Assembly (NCBI RefSeq): GCF_009687865.1
Contig: NZ_BLAE01000011.1
Location: forward strand, 253,067-317,066
Origin: Acrocarpospora macrocephala
GTDB taxonomy: Bacteria > Actinomycetota > Actinomycetes > Streptosporangiales > Streptosporangiaceae
DNA length: 64,000 nt
Direction: 5' to 3'
Shown here: positions 9,001 to 14,918 of the stretch, piece by piece
How the letters are laid out: the number at the start of each line of letters is the position of its first letter
How positions within the stretch are numbered: position 1 is the first letter of the stretch
Translations under genes and position numbers: made by a program
The notes under the pieces: model-generated
Told to the model about the DNA's origin: nothing
What the model saw: only the letters and a program-made list of their open reading frames with translations
Databases searched by the model: none

Positions 9001-10511
9001 GCCTCCGCGCGCAGCGCCGCCACCACCGACTCCGCGCGCACCGCGCCAACCGCCTCCGCACGCGGCGTGCCGGGCGCGTCCGCGCGAAGTGCCACGGCGA
9101 TCGCCCGCGCGCCGGCTGCGTCCGCACGCAGCACCTCGTCTGCCGCTTCCGCGCGGAGTGCCGCGACAACCGCCTCTGCGCGCGGCGGCGCTGCAGGGGA
9201 CGGCGCTTCAGTTACCGCCGGGGCGGAGTGTGGGGGTTCGGTGAGGATGATGTGGCAGTTTGTGCCGCCCATGCCGAAGGAGCTGACGCCTGCGGCGCGG
9301 AGGTGGTCGGGTTGGGGCCAGGGGGTTGTGGTGGTTTGTACGCGTAGGCGTAGGTCGGTGAGCGGGATGTCGGGGTTGGGGGTTTGGAAGTTGAGGCTGG
9401 GTGGGAGTTCGCCGTGGGTGATGCTGAGGGCCGTTTTGAGCAGGCCGACGATGCCGGAGGCGCCTTCCAGGTGGCCGACGTTGGTTTTGGCCGAGCCGAC
9501 GAGGAGGGGCGTGTCGGCGGGTCGGGTGGCGCTGAGGGCTAGGCCGAGGGCGGCGGCTTCGATGGGGTCGCCTAGGCGGGTGCCGGTGCCGTGGAGTTCG
9601 ACGTACTGGATGTCGGCGGGAGTGAGGCCGGAGCGGGCGGTGGCGCGCTGGATGACCTCGGCCTGGGCGCCGGGGTCCGGGACGGTGAGGCCGTCGGTGT
9701 GGCCGTCGTTGTTGACGGCGGTGCCGCGGATGACGCAGTGCACGCGGTCGCCGTCGGCGAGCGCCTGGGTGAGGGTCTTGAGCACGACGGCGCCGCCGCC
9801 CTCGCCGCGGACGTAGCCGTTGGCGCGGGCGTCGAAGGTGTGGCAGCGGCCGTCCGGGGAGAGCGCGCCGAAGCGGTCGGCCGCGACGGTCGTGTCGGGG
9901 GCGATGTTGAGGTTGACCCCGGCCGCGATCGCGACCGTGGACTCGCCGGAGCGCAGGCTCTCCGCGGCCAGGTGGACGGCCACCAGCGAGGACGACTGGG
10001 CCGAGTCGACGGTCAGGCTCGGCCCGCGCAGGCTCAGCGCGTGCGAGACGCGGTTGGCGATGAGGCCGCGGTTGAGGCCGGTCAGGGTGTGGCGGGTGAC
10101 GGCGGCGGGGCCGCCGCGGTGGACCAGCGCCGCGTAGTCGGACGCGATGGCGCCGACGAAGACCCCGGCCGGGGTGGCGGCGAGGCGCCCGGGCGGGATC
10201 CTGGCGTCTTCGAGCGCCTCCCAGGCGAGTTCCAGCACCAGGCGCTGCTGCGGGTCCATCTCGGCCGCCTCGCGCGGGGAGATCCCGAAGAATTCGGGGT
10301 CGAAGCGGTCGACGTCGGCGAGGAACCCGCCGAACCGGGGGGCGTCCTCGGCGCCTTCCCAGCGCCCGGCGGGCGGTTCCGTGATCGCGGAGCGGCCACC
10401 GCGCAGCAGCTCCCAGAAGGCCGCCGGGTCGGGCGCCTGCGGGAGCCGGCAGGCCATTCCGATGACGGCGACGGCCTCGACCGATCCGGATTCCGCACGG
10501 CCGACATTCAT
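1..10511 (-). CDS. Modular type I polyketide synthase, loading module plus first extension module (3' end outside window)
   Basis: One uninterrupted frame of 3503 residues runs from ATG at 10511 (GGAG 8 nt upstream) off the left edge. Domains by approximate residue: KSQ 13-425, AT0 648-957, ACP0 1142-1217, KS1 1238-1725, AT1 1984-2270, DH 2379-2784, ER 2990-3284, KR 3289 to the edge. The first KS has Gln172 in the motif DSAQSSSLV where condensing KSs have Cys, the mark of a decarboxylating KSQ. AT0 (GHSQGE, Ser744; YASH) fits methylmalonyl-CoA and AT1 (GHSVGE, Ser2082; HAFH) malonyl-CoA. ACP0 has Ser1183 in LGFDS. KS1 has Cys1471, DH His2417 and Asp2632, KR an LDD motif and Tyr3435. Prediction: propionyl starter, then one fully reduced acetate unit. 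At least seven tandem-repeat tracts lie in linkers and loops. The preceding LuxR gene is the likely regulator. The product cannot be named from this window. Confidence 0.96.
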   Translation of the reverse strand, partial: MNVGRAESGSVEAVAVIGMACRLPQAPDPAAFWELLRGGRSAITEPPAGRWEGAEDAPRFGGFLADVDRFDPEFFGISPREAAEMDPQQRLVLELAWEALEDARIPPGRLAATPAGVFVGAIASDYAALVHRGGPAAVTRHTLTGLNRGLIANRVSHALSLRGPSLTVDSAQSSSLVAVHLAAESLRSGESTVAIAAGVNLNIAPDTTVAADRFGALSPDGRCHTFDARANGYVRGEGGGAVVLKTLTQALADGDRVHCVIRGTAVNNDGHTDGLTVPDPGAQAEVIQRATARSGLTPADIQYVELHGTGTRLGDPIEAAALGLALSATRPADTPLLVGSAKTNVGHLEGASGIVGLLKTALSITHGELPPSLNFQTPNPDIPLTDLRLRVQTTTTPWPQPDHLRAAGVSSFGMGGTNCHIILTEPPHSAPAVTEAPSPAAPPRAEAVVAALRAEAADEVLRADAAGARAIAVALRADAPGTPRAEAVGAVRAESVVAALRAEAAGEMLRAGAQAVVAAPRGEAAGEVLRADGAQAVVAVLRAEAAGAVRAEPVVAALGAQAAGAVLPWVVSAASEGALREQGARLYGFLDRPGAAGDPDVALSLAVTRTVFKHRAVLVGDRAEVRDGLLALARGEQAVALVQGVARQRGSTVFVFPGQGSQWAGMAAGLIRESPVFAQEIEACARALDRHTGWSLTELLAGRPGAPSLDRVDVVQPALFAVMVSLARLWEAAGVRPDAVIGHSQGEIAAAHIAGALSLDDAARVVALRSRAIAAVAGRGGMASVALPADRVRARVSRWGDQLGVAAVNGPRATVVSGDAEALAELLTAYRAEGVRVRTVPVDYASHSPQVEPLRRRLLDELGDIRPRPAEVAFYSTVTGGRLDTTELTAAYWYRNLRQTVELALAVRTAVADGHGVFVESSPHPILTEGIRETAGDVLATGTLRRDHGDLRQFLLSLARVHTGGGTVAWPDVIGDQAQLVDLPTYPFQRRPLWLRHDPAPTLAARRESASTLAAGQESAPARGSDTLGGPDGPGVSAEASGSDGLGVFAEASGSDGLGVFAEASGSDGLGVFAEASGSDGLGVSTEASGFDGLRVFAEASESGESGVFGGLGGSGKSSGPGVGGSREPNGIGGSGGLGALDRIERERAVRVAVAQSAALVLGYPSGDAVDDEATFKDLGFDSAAAVEFRDRLGTATGLNLPASLIYDHPTPRAVTGYLTATISPDAPPPPVDVPAAGADEPIAIVAMSGRWPGDATSPEDLWRVLGSTRDVIGDFPDNRGWDLNRLLPAPFTGATDTSATDTSAGATGASVSGTSLSGTSLSGTSLSGTSLSGTSLSGTSAIGTSLSGTSAVGTSVTGSGGFLRDADLFDAAFFGLSPREAATMDPQQRLLLESAWELYERAGLDPAGQRGSRTGVFVGVTPQEYGPRLHETPDGYQGHALTGTLPSVASGRIAYTLGLEGPALTVDTACSSSLVAIHLAVQALRRGECERAVAGGAAVMSTPGMFTEFSRQGGLAPDGRCKPFAAAANGTAWSEAVGLVLLEPLSQARRHGHPVLAVVRGSAINQDGASNGLTAPSGPAQERVIRAALAAADLSPTEIDAVEAHGTGTTLGDPIEAGALLATYGQDRDPATPLLLGSCKSHLGHTQAAAGVTSLVAMVQAIRHGTLPATLHVDHPSPHIDWTSGTLALLTEPTPWPTTGRPRRAAISSFGISGTNAHLILEQAPTELPEHTPTDSNSELPTESALASHSGLDRELSAESDAAFRSGLDRELSAESDAAFRSVSDRELSAESDLAFRSVSGREPSAEPDPTLPSVSDRELGVESGTEETRRASGPDAMPLDSSARSEDALREQVSRFRAGVAEDDGLALPLISSARSEDALREQVPRLRAGLAEDDGLALPLVLSARSEDALREQAARLRGRLAEDDGLALPDVAYTLVTGRATFERRAVVLGGGRAEVLAALQALAGGEAGAGLVRGVAARTGGLAFLFPGQGSQRAGMGRRLAEEFPVFADALAEVTRHLDTHLDHPIREVMFAEPGTENAARLDTTAYTQPALFAFGVALYRLAESFLPQPDQLIGHSVGELAAAHVAGVFSLPDAAALVAARGRLMQAVPAVGAMAALRGGEAEIAKLLAEHPGAVDLAAINGPDSVVISGDRDVVGEIAERWRSRGRQAKLLQVSHAFHSPHMDEVPAVFRAVAEGVAFAPPRIPLISNVTGRPATAEQLRDPGYWADHIRRPVRFSDGIAALRELGVTDYLELGPGGTLTSLAHDCLADTPPHTLVTASRPGHPEPLAFRTALATLHVNGVYVDWHADWHADRHSDWHGDRPADRPTDRHGDRHGGLAGRGARLVDLPTYAFQRRRFWLAPPVPVASPAAAGLDAADHPLLGAAIDLADGQGILLTARLSTSAQPWLADHAIGGTALLPGTAFVELATHAAKRSGGLQLAELTLEAPLALPPHGDVQLQVRTTAADGSGRRLLTVHSRTATTEPWTRHATGILAPVEAGLVTPTATDARASLEAGPMIPTAADVYAPAEAGPVTSVAADVRAPAEAEPAASVLALAGAWPPPNARPVDLTGWYERLHDQGYTYGPAFQGLTAAWRLGEEVLAEVSLPADQLPTASGYGIHPALLDAALHAAVGIVLPDGDQANHDRTSPDGSDGPDAQNGHGGQSRHGGHVGPHGLDGQSGPDAQNGHGGHVGPDGSDSQSGPDAHGGRGSQGGHGRGVRIPFAWQGVVTAGAGATALRVRVTPIGVDTVRLVAVDGSGAAVIVVESLTFRSAPRGGFAVAVPYRLDWVGVPTPSAVDTARWAAVGVGVPGVPRFDDLGSAVAGRPEVLVVAVASGGEALPGALHEGTAAGLGLLQSALEDARLAAARVVLVTRGAIGTRDGEDVAGLGDAGLWGLGRTAQTEFPGRLTLIDHDGLPESLAVLASAVASGESQSAVRQGEILVPRLARPTPEDVLALPGEEWRLDVSTRGVADGIAALPAADLSRPLAPGEVRVAIRAAGLNFRDVLIALGLYPGEARIGAEAAGVVIEAGPGVADLVPGDRVMGLVPGTIGPVAITDRRYLVPIPAGWTFAQAAAAPVAFLTAYHGLAGLAALQPGERVLVHAATGGVGMAAVQLARHWGAEVYGTASPAKWPTLREQGLDDAHIASTRTLDFATAFPPVDIVLNTLAHEFTDASLRLLGDGGRFVELGKTDPRDPGAVAAAHPGVSYQAFDLFEVDPDRIAVMLGELTGLFGSGALAPLPVTAWDVRHARRALRRLSQARHTGKLVLTLPAGRLDPDGTVLVTGGTGALGALTVRHLVTKHGVRHLLLASRAGLSAPGAPELRAELAELGADVRIAAVDVADPISLSALIDAVPAAHPLTAVVHAAGVLDDGVLGSLTPERITGVLRPKADAAWHLHELTRDRDLSAFVLFSSAAGLLGTAGQAGYAAANSFLDALARHRRANGLPATALAWGQWAEPSGMTRHLTPADRARLARAGLPPMGTAQALALLDAAL
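2372..2550 (-). repeat. Gly/His/Asp-rich repeat tract inside the PKS dehydratase
   Basis: Imperfect in-frame repeats encode a stretch rich in Gly, His, Asp, Ser and Gln (recurring HGGHVGP and SGPDAQNG) directly after the catalytic Asp2632 region of the DH. Typical DH domains have no such insertion, so it is probably a disordered surface loop. Confidence 0.8.
2854..3010 (-). repeat. 48-nt tandem repeat between the DH catalytic His and Asp
   Basis: Units begin at 2854, 2902, 2950 and 2998, exactly 48 nt (16 residues) apart. The unit reads roughly PAEAGPVTSVAADVRA on the minus strand. The tract lengthens the His2417-to-Asp2632 distance to 215 residues, about 50 more than usual in PKS dehydratases. 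Confidence 0.85.
3489..3584 (-). repeat. 12-nt tandem repeat in the AT1-DH linker
   Basis: Eight consecutive 12-nt units (3489, 3501, up to 3573) encode a four-residue DWHA/DRPT-type repeat rich in Trp, His, Asp and Arg. It lies just before the conserved post-AT motif LVDLPTYAFQRRRFW. Confidence 0.85.
4715..4993 (-). repeat. 93-nt triplication of the KS1-AT1 linker helix
   Basis: Three copies start at 4715, 4808 and 4901, exactly 93 nt apart. Each encodes 31 residues containing SARSEDALREQ and AEDDGLALP, the helix that normally occurs once between KS and AT. Copies are nearly identical, so the triplication looks recent. Confidence 0.92.
5053..5292 (-). repeat. 48-nt tandem repeat after KS1
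   Basis: Five units at 5053, 5101, 5149, 5197 and 5245 encode a 16-residue acidic repeat close to DRELSAESDAAFRSVS. It lies between the end of KS1 and the triplicated linker helix. Confidence 0.9.
6445..6594 (-). repeat. 15-nt tandem repeat inserted within KS1
   Basis: Ten 15-nt units encode a pentapeptide array of the type TSLSG. The tract sits between the KS1 motif DNRGWDLNRL and SGGFLRDADLF, where a normal KS has a short loop ending in a GTS-type motif followed by GGFL. The array is most simply an expansion of that motif. Confidence 0.92.
7221..7436 (-). repeat. 36-nt tandem repeat in the AT0-ACP0 linker
   Basis: Six units at 7221, 7257, 7293, 7329, 7365 and 7401 encode a 12-residue repeat, GVFAEASGSDGL. 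Several units are identical. It extends the linker ahead of the loading ACP. Confidence 0.92.
8850..9180 (-). repeat. Degenerate Ala/Arg/Glu-rich repeats in the KSQ-AT0 linker
   Basis: A tract of roughly 110 residues with recurring VVAALRAEAAG-like segments separates the KSQ from the AT0 entry motif LPWVVSA. Copies are diverged, so no clean period was assigned. The composition predicts helix. Confidence 0.7.
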
Positions 10512-10590
10512 CTTCGCTCCATATCCTGAACCGGCGAGAAATGCTGTTTCCAGCCTCGCTATTCGGTCCCGAATGGAGAAACCCCTAACG

Positions 10591-10603
10591 ACCCCTAAGG
10601 GGT
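10591..10603. other. Short inverted repeat in the LuxR-PKS gap
   Basis: ACCCCT-A-AGGGGT lies directly after the LuxR stop codon, 80 nt before the PKS start, with a second ACCCCT at 10581. It could be a weak terminator or a regulator-binding site in the PKS leader. The sequence alone does not decide. Confidence 0.3.
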
Positions 10604-10604
10604 C

Positions 10605-12092
10605 CTAGTCCAAAAACACGGGGAGATCGGCCCGGCGGGTTACGCCGAGCTTTCGATAAATGCGGGTGAGATGCTGCTCGACCGTGCTCACGGTCACGTA
10701 GAGCTTTCCGGAGATCTGCCGGTTGGTGTGCCCCTGCGCGGCCAGGGTGGCGACCCTCCGCTCAGCCTCACTGAGATCCTCACCGAGATCCGGGGCAGGA
10801 GCCGCGGGGGGCGGCCGGAGCGCGAGGGTGTCGGCGGCGGGCTCCGCGCCGGAGGACCGCGCGAGGTGGCGGGAGCGGCGCCCGGCGGACCTGGCGCGAT
10901 GGCCGTCACCCAGGCGCGCGTACGCCGAACCGGCGTCGGCCAGCGCGTACGCGAGCTCCAGCCGGTCCTGCGCCGACTGCAGCAACTCCACCGCCTGCTC
11001 CAGCTCGGCCGGGCGCTGCTCAAGCGGCAGGGTCGCCGCGCGCAGCCGGGTGGCGATGCCGCGAACCCGGGCGGATCCGGCGCCGGGCGCCGCGAGTTGC
11101 TCGTCGGTGAAGGCCCTGGCGTCGGCCGTACGGCCCAGGTCGAGGCAGGCGCGGGCGGCGCCGAGCCGCCAGGCGGCGAGTCCGGCCAGGTCGGCGTCCC
11201 AGCTTTTCATCAGGTCGCCGCAGGCCAGGAAGTCGGCGAGGGCTTCCTCCGGGGCGCCGGTGGAGAGCCGGTAGCCGCCGCGCGCGGCCAGGTAGTGCGG
11301 CCCGACCGGGGTCTGGAACATCGCCTCCGGCACGGGCACGGCCAGGTAGCGTACGGCGTCCTCGGGTTTGCCCAGGAGGGTCTTGGCGGTCACCATGCTG
11401 GCCAGCGGCAGCCCGAGCGCCACCCCCCAGGCGGCCATCGGCAGGTGGGCGAGCGCGTCGCGGGCGCACCGCTCGGCGTCCCTGAGCCGTCCCTGGCGGA
11501 TCGCGGTCTCGGCCCGGATCGCCGCGAACATGCCCTGCCAGTGCGGATCGCAGTGGGTGGTGGTCTGTTCCAGCAGCGGCGCGCACCAGCGTCCGGCCAG
11601 GTCGGCGCGGTCGGCGTAGACGAGGGTGGCGAGCGCGGCGATGAGCGACTCCAGGGCCGGCTCCCCCATCGGGCAGAGCCGCAGGACGGTCTCGGCGCGG
11701 CACACCGCCGCGTCGGCGTCGTGGTCGGCCAGGAAGGCGGCGAGCACGCGCACCCCTTCGAGCCCGGTGGTCACCTCGATGGGCCCGGCTTCCACCGGGA
11801 GCTCGCCACGCAGGCCCGGATACCAGCAGCGGGCCAGCTCCCGGAACGCTCCAACGGTCCCGTCCGATTCCCGGATGGCCCGCAATGCCTCACCGGTACG
11901 GCCGGCCAGCAGCAGTCGCCGTACCGACCCGGTGGCGGCCGGACCACGGCCGAGCCATTCATCGACGAGATTGGCGACTTTCGCCGAGATCTGTTCGTCC
12001 GAGGACGCGTCCGCGAAAAGTCTGCGGAGTAATTCCAGTGAGGATTCCGCGCGCACCCGATCAATTCTGGCCCGATGGCCCATCAATTCCAT
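10605..12092 (-). CDS. LuxR-family transcriptional regulator, likely PKS pathway-specific
   Basis: This 495-residue protein has a C-terminal LuxR/GerE DNA-binding domain (about residues 428-492) beginning LSEAERRVATLAAQG and containing the helix-turn-helix NRQISGKLYVTVSTVEQHL. The N-terminal 420 residues are Ala/Leu-rich helical hairpins of tetratricopeptide type. No Walker A motif is visible, so it is not a full LAL-type ATPase regulator. The ATG at 12092 has CGGAG 8 nt upstream. The gene is co-directional with the PKS and 94 nt upstream of it. Activation of the polyketide cluster is inferred from position and family. Confidence 0.9.
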   Translation of the reverse strand: MELMGHRARIDRVRAESSLELLRRLFADASSDEQISAKVANLVDEWLGRGPAATGSVRRLLLAGRTGEALRAIRESDGTVGAFRELARCWYPGLRGELPVEAGPIEVTTGLEGVRVLAAFLADHDADAAVCRAETVLRLCPMGEPALESLIAALATLVYADRADLAGRWCAPLLEQTTTHCDPHWQGMFAAIRAETAIRQGRLRDAERCARDALAHLPMAAWGVALGLPLASMVTAKTLLGKPEDAVRYLAVPVPEAMFQTPVGPHYLAARGGYRLSTGAPEEALADFLACGDLMKSWDADLAGLAAWRLGAARACLDLGRTADARAFTDEQLAAPGAGSARVRGIATRLRAATLPLEQRPAELEQAVELLQSAQDRLELAYALADAGSAYARLGDGHRARSAGRRSRHLARSSGAEPAADTLALRPPPAAPAPDLGEDLSEAERRVATLAAQGHTNRQISGKLYVTVSTVEQHLTRIYRKLGVTRRADLPVFLD

Positions 12093-12242
12093 ACGACGCT
12101 CCGCCGGAAGAAACAGCAGTGGTCATCGGCGCGCTATTCGCGCCCGCACCCGGCCGCAAAGAATCAACGCCCTTTCTCCGGCTCTGCCGCCGCCGTCGCC
12201 CGCGGGCCGGGATCCGCACCAGCCCCCCGCCGATGCCTATTA

Positions 12243-12271
12243 CCTATATTTCCTACTAAGTAACCATACAA
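12243..12271 (-). promoter_or_regulatory. Candidate promoter of the LuxR gene
   Basis: On the minus strand a -35 TTGTAT (12271-12266) and a -10 TATAGG (12248-12243) are separated by 17 nt, about 150 nt before the LuxR start. The spacer contains TTAGTAGGAAA, a string that recurs in other gaps of this window. The surrounding 307-nt gap (12093-12399) shows no gene. Confidence 0.45.
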
Positions 12272-12324
12272 TAGGCAGGGCGTCAAGGCGGCGGCCCGTC
12301 CCGCCATCCTGGGTGATCAAGGCA

Positions 12325-12353
12325 TTACAGGTTGTTCTGGTAGGAAATATGTG
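12325..12353 (+). promoter_or_regulatory. Candidate promoter of the BMP importer operon
   Basis: A -35 TTACAG and -10 TATGTG are 17 nt apart, ending 47 nt before the ATG at 12400. The spacer contains GTAGGAAA, shared with the divergent LuxR promoter. Confidence 0.4.
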
Positions 12354-12399
12354 GATATGCTCGCTGACGCACCATTCGAGCACCTCAGAACCAGGACCC

Positions 12400-13422
12400 A
12401 TGAGAATCACCCCAGCCCTCGCGGGGATCGCCGCGCTCCTCGCCCTCGCCGCGTGCGGCGGCGGCGAGACCGGCGCCGCCCCCGCGGCCCCGGAGAAATC
12501 GATCATCCTGATCACCCCGAACCCCGTCGGCTCCAACAGCTTCCTGCAGCTCGGCGTCAAGGGCGCGGAGGCCGCCGCGAAGGAGCTCGGCGCCTCCTTC
12601 AAGCTGTACGAGAGCAAGGACCCCACGAGCATCGCGCAGAACGTCGACGCGGCGGTGCGGGCCAAGCCGACCGTCATCGTGGGCATCAGCTTCTCCTTCG
12701 ACGACGTGTTCAACACCGTCCCCAAGCAGCACCCCGACCAGCAGTTCCTGCAGGTCGACTCGTGCGCGAAGGAGCAGGCCGCCAACCTGGCCTGCGTGTC
12801 GTTCAAGGAGCATGAGGCGGCCTACCTGGCCGGGGTCGAGGCGGGCCTGCTGACCAAGAGCGGCCAGATCGGGGTGGTCGCGGCGCTGGACACGCCGTTC
12901 GTGCACCGCTGGATCGAGCCGTTCTTCGCCGGGGCCACCTCGGTCCGGGCGGACGTCACCGGCACGCCCCTCTACGTGGGCGGCGCGAACCCGTTCAGCG
13001 ACCCGGCCAGGGCCAAGTCCCAGGCGCAGACGCTCACCGGGCGCGGCGCGGACATCGTCGCCGCGGCGGCGTCCGCGGGCAACCAGGGCGTGTTCGAGGC
13101 GGCCGCGTCCTCGGGGGCGAAGGCGTTCGGCGTGGACATCAACCAGTGCGGCCAGAGCGCGGGCAACGTCATCGACAACGTGCTCAAGCACGTGGACGTG
13201 GCGGAGAGCGCGGCGATCAAGGAGATAGCGGCGGGGAAGACCGGCGGCGTCAAGATCTACGGTCTGGCCGAGGGCGGTGTGGGCGTGAACGCCCTCGACG
13301 CCGAGGTGGCCTCGTCCGGCTGCACGGTGGCCGCCAGCCCCGACGTGATCGCCAAGGTGAAGCAGGTCCGCGACGACATCGTGGCCGGGAAGATCACCGT
13401 CGCGGATCCGCTGCAGGGCTGA
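12400..13422 (+). CDS. BMP-family nucleoside-binding lipoprotein
   Basis: This is the extracytoplasmic binding subunit of an ABC importer, 340 residues. It starts with a lipoprotein signal peptide ending LLALAACGGG (lipobox LAAC). The rest matches the basic membrane protein (BMP/PnrA) type: an early VGSNSFLQLGVKGAEAAAKELG segment and the later GADIVAAAASAGNQGVFEAA and VDINQCGQSAG segments. BMP proteins bind purine nucleosides in characterised cases. It heads an operon with an ATPase, two permeases, a nucleoside hydrolase and two methionine-salvage genes. Methylthioadenosine or another nucleoside is therefore the probable cargo (inference). Confidence 0.9.
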   Translation: MRITPALAGIAALLALAACGGGETGAAPAAPEKSIILITPNPVGSNSFLQLGVKGAEAAAKELGASFKLYESKDPTSIAQNVDAAVRAKPTVIVGISFSFDDVFNTVPKQHPDQQFLQVDSCAKEQAANLACVSFKEHEAAYLAGVEAGLLTKSGQIGVVAALDTPFVHRWIEPFFAGATSVRADVTGTPLYVGGANPFSDPARAKSQAQTLTGRGADIVAAAASAGNQGVFEAAASSGAKAFGVDINQCGQSAGNVIDNVLKHVDVAESAAIKEIAAGKTGGVKIYGLAEGGVGVNALDAEVASSGCTVAASPDVIAKVKQVRDDIVAGKITVADPLQG

Positions 13423-13424
13423 CG

Positions 13425-14918
13425 GTGTCCGTACCGGCCGCCGAACTGGTCGGCGTGAGCAAGCGGTTCGGGCCCGTGCTCGCCAACGACGGCATCGACC
13501 TGGCGGTCGCCAGGGGCGAGGTGCACGCCGTCGTCGGCGAGAACGGGGCCGGCAAGTCCACCCTGATGTCCATCCTGTACGGCCTGCACCGCCCCGACTC
13601 CGGTCACGTGCTGCGCGCGGGCGAGCGGATCAGGCTGCGCTCCCCCGCCGACGGGATCCGGCACGGCCTCGGCATGGTCCACCAGCGTTTCCGCCTCTTC
13701 CCCGGCCTGACGGTGGCGGAGAACATCGTGATCGGCGCGGAACCCGTCGCCCGCGGCCGCGTCGACCAGGAGACCGCGCACCGCGCCGTGGCGGACCTCT
13801 CCGCGAAGTACGGCCTGCGCGCCGACCCCGCGGCCCAGGTCGGCGGCCTCCCGGTCGGGGTACGTCAGCGCGTGGAGATCCTCCGGGCCCTCTACCGCCA
13901 GGCCGAGGTGCTGATCCTGGACGAGCCGACCGCCGTGCTCACCCCGGCCGAGGCCGGCCGCCTCTTCGAGGTACTCCGCACGGTGGCGGCCACCGGCGTC
14001 GCCATCCTGCTGGTCACGCACAAGCTCACCGAGGTCCTCGCCGCCTCCGACCGGGTCACCGTACTCCGCCAGGGCCGCGTGACCGGCCGCTTCGCGACGG
14101 CGGACACCAGCGCCGACGAGCTGGTCCACGCCATGATCGGCCGCTCCCTGGCCGCGCCGGAACCCCGCCGCCGGTCCAAGCCTGACGGCGATCCCGCGCT
14201 CGCCGTCCGCGACCTCACCGTCCACGACGCGGACGGCGTGCCCCGCCTGTCCGGCGTCTCGTTCGCGGTCCGGCCAGGGGAGATCGTCGGCATCGCGGGC
14301 GTGGCGGGCAGCGGCCAGCGCGAACTCCTCGACACCGTCACCGGCCTGCGCTCCCCCGGCCGGACCGGGCAGGTCCTGCTGGACGGCGCGCCGGTCGTCC
14401 AGGGCCGCGACCCGCGCGTCGCCTACGTGCCCGAGGACCGCCACGGCCGCGCCACCGCGCCGGAGATGTCGCTCGCGGAGAACCTCCTGATGGGCGAGCA
14501 GCACCGGCTGGCGACCAGGTTCGGCCTGCCCAGAAAGACCGTCCGCGCGAGGGCCGAGCAGTTGACCGAGCGGTTCGCCATCAGCGCGGCCTCGGTGGAC
14601 GTCCCGATCACCGCCCTGTCCGGCGGCAACGCGCAGAAGGCGGTGCTCGCCCGCGAGCTGACCCGGCAGTCCCGGGTGATCGTGGTCGAGGAGCCGACTC
14701 AGGGCGTGGACGTGGGCGTGCGCGAACGGGTCCACGCGCTCCTGGTCGCGGCCCGCGACCAGGGTGGCGCGATCCTCCTGCAGTCCAGCGAACTGTCCGA
14801 GCTGCGCGAATTGTCCGACCGGGTCCTCGTGCTGTTCGAGGGCCGCCTGGTCGCCGAATTCGACGCCGACGCCACCGAGGAGCGCCTGGGGCAGGCCATG
14901 ACCGGGGTCCTCCCATGA
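13425..14918 (+). CDS. Nucleoside ABC importer ATPase with two nucleotide-binding domains
   Basis: A 497-residue duplicated ATPase of the RbsA/YufO type, starting at GTG 13425 two bases after the preceding stop. The first domain has Walker A GENGAGKS and Walker B VLILDEPTAVL, with a divergent signature (LPVGVRQR). The second has a degenerate Walker A (GVAGSGQRE), a normal signature LSGGNAQKAV, and VIVVEEPTQGVDVG. This one-good-one-degenerate layout is usual for the family. It energises the two permeases that follow; the start of the first permease overlaps this stop codon. Confidence 0.94.
   Translation: MSVPAAELVGVSKRFGPVLANDGIDLAVARGEVHAVVGENGAGKSTLMSILYGLHRPDSGHVLRAGERIRLRSPADGIRHGLGMVHQRFRLFPGLTVAENIVIGAEPVARGRVDQETAHRAVADLSAKYGLRADPAAQVGGLPVGVRQRVEILRALYRQAEVLILDEPTAVLTPAEAGRLFEVLRTVAATGVAILLVTHKLTEVLAASDRVTVLRQGRVTGRFATADTSADELVHAMIGRSLAAPEPRRRSKPDGDPALAVRDLTVHDADGVPRLSGVSFAVRPGEIVGIAGVAGSGQRELLDTVTGLRSPGRTGQVLLDGAPVVQGRDPRVAYVPEDRHGRATAPEMSLAENLLMGEQHRLATRFGLPRKTVRARAEQLTERFAISAASVDVPITALSGGNAQKAVLARELTRQSRVIVVEEPTQGVDVGVRERVHALLVAARDQGGAILLQSSELSELRELSDRVLVLFEGRLVAEFDADATEERLGQAMTGVLP

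Noticed and set aside
10590..10607. PimM-type LuxR operator in the LuxR-PKS gap
   Set aside because: The CTAGGACCCCTTAG segment only loosely resembles the published operator type and spacing differs; kept only as a weak inverted repeat.
13257..14735. A 492-codon minus-strand frame opposite the BMP ATPase
   Set aside because: Antisense shadow; Walker and signature motifs are on the plus strand.
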